Assembly (NCBI GenBank): GCA_033980235.1
Contig: CM067062.1
Span: 7,896,400-7,960,399 of the forward strand
From: Diadema setosum
Lineage: Eukaryota; Echinodermata; Echinoidea; Diadematoida; Diadematidae
Direction: 5' to 3'
DNA: 64,000 nucleotides
The notes under the pieces were generated by a model that saw nothing but the letters and a program-made list of their open reading frames with translations, was not told the DNA's origin and searched no databases. Positions 57,095-64,000 of the stretch are shown here, piece by piece. The position numbers and the translations under genes are program-made. Position 1 is the first letter of the stretch. Every line of letters begins with the position of its first letter.

Positions 57095-57788
57095 ATATAA
57101 AACGTCATCCGATCCTAGTCAGGTCGACAATGCCTTGACATTAGTTCCCGGCAGTCGCGCTACCAATGCGGCTGTCCCACTTTATACCATGGTGCCTTCA
57201 GTCAGCCATACTACCAGCGCTGAGGATTACCCCGTCCCTGCAGGAGCAGAAGACTCTGCATTTGATCCAGATCATATTTACCAAGATGCTGACGAGGTAC
57301 GCAGAAATGTTGCCGAGATGCATGGAATAACGGAAAGTAGCGTTTTGGTAGAGGGAGACGGGAATCATGGTTCATCCACTGAGCAGCTACCTTTTACAAG
57401 TGACCAATCACTTGGAGCAGAATGTCAGCTTGGAAGATCTCATCTAATGCCATCGAGTGGAGCTGAGGAATATGAACAACTGAAATTCCCTTTTACTGTC
57501 ACATCTGGCCAAGGGACTGCGATGAAGCAAGCTCGTCTGTTTGACGCAACAGAGTACAACTCGCTGGAATCTACGAGGGGTCCTGTCATCGGTCACAGTG
57601 TGATCAGGCCAGACATGAGCAAACGCGCTGAGCCCACCAGTAATATTTGGAATACCCAAAACACAGCAGAAGAAGATTCACCGCAGTTCCCCCTGAAAGA
57701 AAGAGATGCTTATTTCGGCGAAAGTGAATGTGACAAAATCGGTGAAAGGAAAAATGCCAATAGTCACCCAGTGCCAAAAGACTGTTAA
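57095..57788 (+). pseudogene. Cytoplasmic tail, first part, receptor gene 2
   Basis: Acceptor CTTTTTTGCAG; the frame is open from the splice site: YKTSSDPSQVDNALTLVPGS, VPLYTMVPSVSH, AFDPDHIYQDADEVRR, EEYEQLKFPF and TEYNSLEST. Tyrosine motifs include YTMV, YQDA, YEQL and YNSL. Hydrophilic, no fold recognised. It ends at a stop at 57786-57788, while the following reading frame continues the tail, so a frame break lies between 57706 and 57788. Confidence 0.65.
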
Positions 57789-58794
57789 AAACACTCTCAA
57801 AGAGGATTCGTTGGCAGACACCATGATCCTCTCAGTTAGCACTGCTCGTAACCCCTTGACACCAAAGGAAGTCTTCTACGAACAGGTTGACTCAAGGGAG
57901 CCTCATGGCACGTCTATCAGCCATGCGATGGATCTTTCTTTGGCATTCGACTCCGGTGACTACAGCCAGCTGAATCGCCCCCTAGACTCTCTAGGAATTA
58001 GAGGGTATGTTTACGACAAGAGCGATGAGAGCGCAGGCGAAATGGCCCCAAATTGTGCTGCCTCACTAGGAAACTGCGCGCAGCTGTACGCCAGTGTGCA
58101 GAAGAAACGAAATGGACTTTCTGAAAACGACAGCTCCACTGAAGCACACCAAGGTATCACAGAAGACGAAAACGGCGCCAGTACTACACCTGTAGAACTA
58201 TATGCAAAGGTAGACAAGACAAGAGATAAGTTCTCTGAGAAGGATAGGACTGTTTCAGCACGTAAGCTCGAGGAACTGTACGCCAAAGTAGACAAGCAGG
58301 TAAATGGACCGTCAAAACAAAATAGTTCCATTGGCGGGCAAGAACAGACCGCAACAAGCATAAATGGTACCGAGACAGCACCAGTAGATCTCTATGTAAA
58401 TGTGGATATTAGAGGAGGATATTTCCTCCAAGAGGATAACTCTGTTCCATCATGTATGCTCGATGAACTGTACGCCAAAGTGGACAAGCAGACAGACGGA
58501 CGTTCAAAGGAAAATGGTTCCATTGGCAGGGAAGCAGAGACAACGAAAGACGGAAATAGCGCCGAGACAACATCTGTAGAACTCTATGTAAATGTGGATA
58601 AGCGAGATGGTGATTTCCCGAAAGAGGATAGTTTTCCGTTGGCACGTGGCTGCGACGAACTTTATACGAAAGTAAATAAGCAGAGAGACAGACGTACAGA
58701 CGGACGCTGCTCTTTTGACGGGCACCAGGGCACTGCAGAAGAAGAAAACGTTTCGGGGAGCGCAGCTCTAGAGCTCTATGCAACAGTGGAATAG
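57706..58794 (+). pseudogene. Cytoplasmic tail with eight LYxxV motifs, receptor gene 2
   Basis: Open to a stop at 58792-58794. It contains QLYASV, ELYAKVDK, ELYAKVDK, DLYVNVD, ELYAKVDK, ELYVNVDK, ELYTKVNK and ELYATV over ~235 codons. They alternate with acidic, gap-rich segments such as SENDSSTEAHQG and EDENGAST. Y-x-x-V fits SH2-binding and ITIM-like motifs (though the -2 residue is E/D rather than hydrophobic), and the two YVNV copies match the Y-x-N preference of Grb2-type SH2 domains. No sequence similarity to the gene 1 tail. The coding potential looks real; it is frameshifted relative to the exon start. Confidence 0.7.
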
Positions 58795-59003
58795 AGAGTA
58801 GGAGAGTAATTCGATTGGTCGATAATTTTAGTAGTTAAGCATTTCGCGATTATAACCCCCGTAGGTCAATTGTGTTAGTTGTCTAACTGTCTGCGCAGTT
58901 GTCTAATTCTGCAATATAGTGACAAATGACAATGAGAACGTTAACATCTCTTAATGCACCTCTTCTCATTCGATGTGCCGAGAGGTTCTCTACGTTGAAC
59001 CCC

Positions 59004-59009
59004 AATAAA
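59004..59009 (+). terminator. Likely polyadenylation signal of gene 2
   Basis: AATAAA about 210 bases downstream of the tail stop codon, in CCCCAATAAAAGATT context. Confidence 0.5.
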
Positions 59010-62000
59010 AGATTAAAAAATATTCGCATTTGATCTAATGGCCTAAGACAAAACAAGAGCTCAAGCTTACCTTGGGTTAGAAGAGGTTGAGAAGCACTAT
59101 CTTAAGAATAAGTAGGGTCCTAGTTTGTATTATCAGTGAGAGTTACAATTATTAGGGCGATGCTGTATATAGAATTAGTACCTGTAGTATGACAGTGAGC
59201 ATGCTTACATAAGCACTATGACGGTCATTTACAAAAAACAAGGTCTTTTTTCCCACTCATATTTATACATGATTATAATTGCTATTCAAACGCATTTTAA
59301 TCTGTATATACTTTTTTATACTCCAGTTACATACGAACGCATGCATTTACGAAGACGTGATTTTTATTTATTAATCTTTATTGAATGGACAGTCTGCAAT
59401 ACACAAGTATGATCATGAAACCCTTGAGATCCAGACTTTGTGTAACCAGACGAACTGTCGTTTGCAGGGCTGAAGCACAACTTTCGGCACCAAAAGCTGA
59501 TAAAATCATAAGTACATAAGAAATGCGGTATAGTTCTTAACTTTTGCAAATATGCCTAATTAACCAGATATTGTACACACAGAAGTTCGTAGCTCTGCTT
59601 TTGCGTATGATAAAAGACCATTGTCTCGTATCCTTGTGCCTCGGTGGAATGTAATTTCTAGAGAAATAACAGTTATTTTGTTATCATCTATTTTGCTTGT
59701 GTTATAAGGGGCAGCTGAATTTTTATTTGGGGGTAGGGGCGAGTTGGTAAGACATAAGGTAAAAGTTAAGTGATTAAAAAAAAACAGGCTGAGGACAGCT
59801 GTATTCCACACCTTCTACTGTAATCATGATAATTACATCTTTCACCTACAATTCCATTCACTTCAATCTATCTCCACTTAATCATGAAACAATACAAAGG
59901 GTACCTAAATATGTGATATAACTGCACATAATTCATGACTTCGAATAAGAAAGTATTAAGAACTACTTTATGATAGTATATGCAAGCACACCAAAATGTT
60001 CGATGATTCGATGTTGTCAGATATGGAGGAACTTCTGATTTTGTATGCTTTCATGCTCGATGGCGGGACAAATAAGGTCCGCCATTGGGCTTCTAATGAC
60101 GAGGAATATTAATTGATAAAAGTGGGCGTTAGACGATACCACTTGACCAACTTGCCTTGTTTCGTTTTGGAATTTTTTTTTCTTTTTTTTTTGTTTTTCG
60201 TATCGTCTCTATGATTGATTTGATTTTCTTTTGTTCTCTATCTTTGATTTGTTCTGTTTATGTCTAATACTTTTTTTCACGGCCTCTCTTATGCAAAATA
60301 AATTTCTTGTGTTGACTTTGATGTACGATGACAAGATAAGGATACAATATGGAAATGTGAATGTCTTTATGATACGTATATAGTTGTAAATATGAGAGAA
60401 GTGAATTTGCTTGCTCGTAAGATATATATGTATATATATATTATATATTATATATATATATATATATATACACAATTGTATATATACTTTTTTTTTTCTT
60501 ACGGAAACACGATTAAGTTACCATGTATTTTAATGTTTATAGCTTATGTCTTGAGCATTTGTGTATTGACCTGACATTTTCATCTGTTATAATTGCACAC
60601 AGATGCTTATAGAATAATATAGTCAATATTGCTGCAGTTTTTGTGGTTCAAGTACAGTGACTCTTTCTTCTTAAAATCAGAGCAAACTGTCATCCTCAAC
60701 AAACTGAGCATGTTTCCTTGTTTTAAAGTTGCTTTGTTCGTGAGAATTCTAGTTTATCATGTAAATAAGTAAATGGAATTCAAAGGATTTTTTTTTTTTT
60801 TGGCTGAATCAAATTTAATTTTTCAAAAGGATCTGATAAAGATGTATGTAGCTTCCCACAAGACATAATTGTGTTTTAATTTAAATTTGAAGAACTTTGC
60901 CCATTTTTTGTTTTACTCAAAAGAGTTCAAGTTTCTTTAGGCTCGATTGGTTTGGAGGCAAAATATGAAACATTCCTCCATGTCAGCAAAAAAAAAAGAT
61001 GGAAAAATGCCATAATTAGAGAGTTATCTAAAATCTTAAAGCAGATATGACTGTTGACCGAAAGATCGGTCGTCGGGGTAATGTTCCACGGAGACTGCGT
61101 CTGGCTTCACGGATCCCCACCTTATACAGACCAAAGGCAATGATGCTGGATCTTGTGGGGATGCGCTGCCAGCGGTCGCGCACAGATCGAACGTTATGAT
61201 AAACCAAATTTCAGACAGCTTTTTTACATTCAAACAAGTTTGACATGACATGACACATTATGCAGCAATATTTGGGGAAACTTTTTGACATTGTGCAATC
61301 GAAATACTCACAGTAACTAGGTTATATCGCAGAAATTTGTATCCACATCGCCGTTCGCTATCTGCAAGTCGCCATTTTAAATCCATTAGCCAGTCACATG
61401 TGAGCTACTTGTTTTAATAAAAAACACGTAGAAATCTCCCTCGCATGTGATTGGCTAATAAATGTATATGTTGAAGAGCTGTTACGTCCGCTGGTAGTTG
61501 CATCTTTTTTCATGAAAGTTCTACAAAAATGTTGGATATATCATTAATCTGGTGAGTGCAATGCATCGACAAGGGTGAGGTACCTCACCCAATTTTCCAT
61601 AGAGACAGTGGTTAAGACCATCCCCACAGCGATGTATACTACCAACCTCCGTCTGTCTACGGAGGAGAGCGATAACGTCATAAAAGTAAAACACTCCTCC
61701 GGACAGACGGATCTTTCTGTCTAATATGATTGTACCTATTTTAGTGATCACTATAAGTGACATAAATGCATATTCCTTTCTCAAACTCTTTCAAATAATG
61801 AAACTTTATCACTTGAGAAGTAACTTCACCTGACAGCTGAGTTCGGCAATTATGGGAAAGAACCATCGGTAGCATACGTGATTCATAAATAGTACTTTGC
61901 AGAAAATTTCAGAACAAACCAAGATTACAATGTCATGTGTGCCATTATTTACCATATTAGTAAGAAAGGCCAATAAAGGAGGATTGTAGAACTTTAGACA

Positions 62001-62136
62001 CGTAGGCTATAAGAATATAGCCACAATGCTATAAGTATATATGGTAACGCAGTGGTCTCATTAACGTTGAGTTTTACCATTATTTTCTCCTCCTGAAGAC
62101 CCTGACATTGAAATTTTATCATACGGGACCCAATTA
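59010..62136. other. Intergenic, no gene recognised
   Basis: AT-rich with polyT runs, a (TA)n-rich stretch at 60421-60485, and two small inverted structures. The perfect palindrome GGGTGAGGTACCTCACCC is at 61576-61593, and CCGTCTGTC..CGGAGGA pairs with TCCTCCGGACAGACGG at about 61650-61712. None of the short frames shows a domain. Confidence 0.45.
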
Positions 62137-62140
62137 TTAA

Positions 62141-62963
62141 CCCTAACTAGGCCGGGGGGGGGGGGGGGGGCTCCGAACCCCCCCCCCCCCCCCCCCATGA
62201 CGTTCCGCGCGATGTATCGCAATCGCAAAAAGCTATCGCCGCGACGTTTCATGACTTTTTTTCTTTCGAGTCTCCCGCATCTTTTGACACCAAATTTGCG
62301 ACGCCCGGGCGCGCGCTTCCGAAGTTACGCATAAATATGAACATGCATGTCAGACCCAAAATTGCTCAAAAACATGAATTCGTGTACAATTTCAATGCAA
62401 ACTGTGCTTACAGGCAAATTTCATAAAAGCATGACTACTAAATAGTCATGACTATGAAATAGTCAATAAAACACCAAAATTTTTGGTGTTTTATTGATTA
62501 GAATCAATGAATAACATATTTTCTTGTTCGGAGCGATGTCGTGGACAAATTTCATCGAAAAAACATTGGAAAACATAAAGTCGAAAAAACAGAGAAATAC
62601 ATAAGAAATTCAAAAAACAATAAAATACTTTAGAATTTTTCTTGATATCACAATTTTTTTCATTACATTTGCTAAGGACACTAAAAAGAAATTTTGCCCC
62701 CAAAATGTGCCTGTTTTGAGCTTTATTTTGTGATTTATACCAAATAGTCTGATTTCATGCATCATTATGCATAAATTAGCATAATGATAATTTTTTTGAA
62801 AAATTTACTTCATGGTATTTTAGATTACATCATAAGCAATGTGTGTGCCAATTTTTGTTGCGATAGCGCGGTCGACGGCCGAGATCTGGAGGGGGGCCTG
62901 GGAGCCCCCCCCCCCCCCCCCCCCGGCTCTTTCAACTACGTAAATAGGCCGGCCTAGTTAGGG
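62141..62963. mobile_element. piggyBac-like MITE with TTAA duplication
   Basis: The ends CCCTAACTAGGCCGG and CCGGCCTAGTTAGGG are perfect inverted repeats of 15 bases, flanked by TTAA at 62137-62140 and 62964-62967. CCY ends plus TTAA is the piggyBac signature (Kolobok also uses TTAA). The 823-base interior is non-coding, with poly-G/poly-C tracts next to both ends (62154-62170 and 62181-62197; 62907-62924) and an AAACACCAAAA/TTTTGGTGTTT palindrome near 62470-62491. Confidence 0.88.
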
Positions 62964-62967
62964 TTAA

Positions 62968-63363
62968 GTCCATGAAAGGATGAAAGTATTGATGACATCG
63001 TGTATCTCCATGCTCCCTTTGTTAAAACAAAGTTTTATATCTTGTAATCAAGAAGCAACAACCATTAGACATTAAAGCAAAGCACATGTAAAAACGGCAA
63101 GAAACACATTATTATATATTTCTACCCCAAAAGTGTATATAGATTATAAGAACTTGTATTACGTATTAAGTAACGTTTCACCACTGTTTATGCCAGAATA
63201 CAAACTTCAGGACTTGGTGCATGGCTTCTCTCTTTTTCTCCCACTCTCTCTTTGTTTCGTCGGTGATATTGAATGATAAAGAAAACGGTAAATCGGAATA
63301 AAGTACGCTCTTGTGAATACCGCTAATTCGCCGCCGTCTGCCCAATTCTTAAAGTACATTCGT

Positions 63364-63366
<3 letters not shown>
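62968..63366. other. Non-coding
   Basis: Nothing recognised. Confidence 0.45.

Positions 63367-63446
<80 letters not shown>
63367..63446. repeat. (CT)n(AT)n compound microsatellite
   Basis: A (CT)n run of ~17 units passes directly into an (AT)n run of ~22 units and abuts the next inverted-repeat element. Confidence 0.9.
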
Positions 63447-63453
<7 letters not shown>

Positions 63454-63454
<1 letters not shown>

Positions 63455-63702
63455 GAAGAGTTAATTTGCAAAAACCGATAAGTCCATTTTTGAAGATTAT
63501 GAAGTACGGTCTCTGTCATAAAGTACAAAATAATACCTTTTAAATGATATATTGGTCACTACATATAGAGGTACATTTTTGAAGTTATGGTCAAAAGAAG
63601 CAAACATTTTCTTATTATTCTCTTTATCTTTCTTGACCTTTAATCGCAAATATCTCCAGTTGGCAAATATGGACTTATCGGTTTTTGCGAACAAACTCTT
63701 CA
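63454..63702. mobile_element. ~250-bp MITE at the right edge
   Basis: The left end TGAAGAGTTAATTTGCAAAA and right end GCGAACAAACTCTTCA, with CCGATAAGTCCAT inside, form ~34-base imperfect inverted repeats. Non-coding. It is inserted beside an (AT)n tract. Confidence 0.7.
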
Positions 63703-64000
63703 TACATAATATAAAAGATAGGTAACAAAGCTGCAACAAAGTTCATGCTGTATTCACCAACGGTTTATTTCTTCACACAAATTTTCGAGCGTCTCGCCGC
63801 CCTTTCTCAAGTGTTGATACTGAGAGAACAATAACAAAATTAAGCCATAACAATATATTGCAACCGTGTTACCAAGGATGCGCGCTTTAGCGCATCAATG
63901 CTAGGCATCCTAACACCCAGTGCGCATCCTGGCAACAGTGCAATGTTACGTCATAATGAAATGACAATGAGTATAAAGCATACATAGAAAAAACTTGGCA
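63703..64000. other. Right edge, no gene recognised
   Basis: Contains inverted words (GGATGCGCGCTTTAGCGCATC, split as GGATGCGCGC and GCGCATCC copies around 63877-63928), possibly part of another repeat that continues outside the window. Confidence 0.35.

Noticed and set aside
58011..58783. - strand open frames opposite the gene 2 tail
   Set aside because: Shadow frames of the LYxxV repeat exon; low-complexity Ser/Leu/Cys runs only.
1..64000. CRISPR arrays, operons, ribosome binding sites
   Set aside because: Splice sites, introns, LINE/SINE/MITE content and receptor domains show animal nuclear DNA; the tandem repeats lack CRISPR repeat-spacer structure.

Overview
This is eukaryotic nuclear DNA: AT-rich, full of microsatellites, with short coding exons bounded by GT/AG splice sites and a dense load of transposable elements. 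The domain mix (SRCR, WSC, CCP/sushi, CUB-like, single-pass receptors) together with a Polinton-like element, L2/CR1-type LINEs and tRNA-derived SINEs suggests a marine invertebrate deuterostome, most likely an echinoderm. That assignment is inference; no database was searched.

Host genes. Two tandem paralogous receptor genes lie on the + strand. Gene 1 (about 3.4-14.8 kb) has readable exons for a possible signal peptide, the end of an SRCR-like domain, a WSC domain, two CCP domains, a Thr-rich stalk, one transmembrane helix and a cytoplasmic tail with five ~66-residue repeats, each carrying a YL-x-L/P tyrosine motif. Gene 2 (about 20.8-58.8 kb) has exons in the same order and mostly the same phase: CUB-like, SRCR-like (two exons), WSC, CCP and CCP (one-base frameshift). 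Its tail is completely different, with eight L-Y-x-x-V motifs and a second frame break. No transmembrane exon was found in gene 2. Nearly all ectodomain exons are phase 1-1 and a multiple of three long, the usual sign of shuffled extracellular modules.

The 24-53 kb region is a four-level transposon nest inside the gene 2 intron between the SRCR and WSC exons. (1) An L2/CR1-type LINE on the - strand (ORF1 at 52.9-52.0 kb, ORF2 split between 51.9 kb and 27.1-24.3 kb). (2) Inside its ORF2, a 24.6-kb Polinton/Maverick-like element (27069-51704) with ~1.3-1.4 kb terminal inverted repeats, AG...CT ends and a 6-bp target duplication; it encodes only a protein-primed-type family B DNA polymerase with N-terminal C2H2 fingers, on the - strand. 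(3) Inside that polymerase gene, a TA-flanked element (35063-47605) with ~0.8-kb inverted repeats. (4) Inside a TA microsatellite of that element, a 9.2-kb DNA transposon (35907-45147) with 29-bp terminal inverted repeats and an uninterrupted four-exon, 666-codon putative transposase that I recall as DUF7869-like. This innermost element is the best candidate for an undescribed mobile system; it also carries an inverted partial copy of its own transposase exon.

The rest is introns and intergenic DNA with MITEs: pogo/Tigger-like at 4.2 kb, a pair of 4-bp-TSD MITEs at 5.8 and 27.4 kb, hAT-like at 6.9 kb, a TTAA-flanked piggyBac-like element at 62.1 kb, and others. There are also two SINE copies head to head at 12 kb, a ~160-bp tandem repeat at 8.7-9.3 kb, and telomere-like TTAGGG tracts in the same intron of both receptor genes. 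No rRNA, functional tRNA or CRISPR array was seen.
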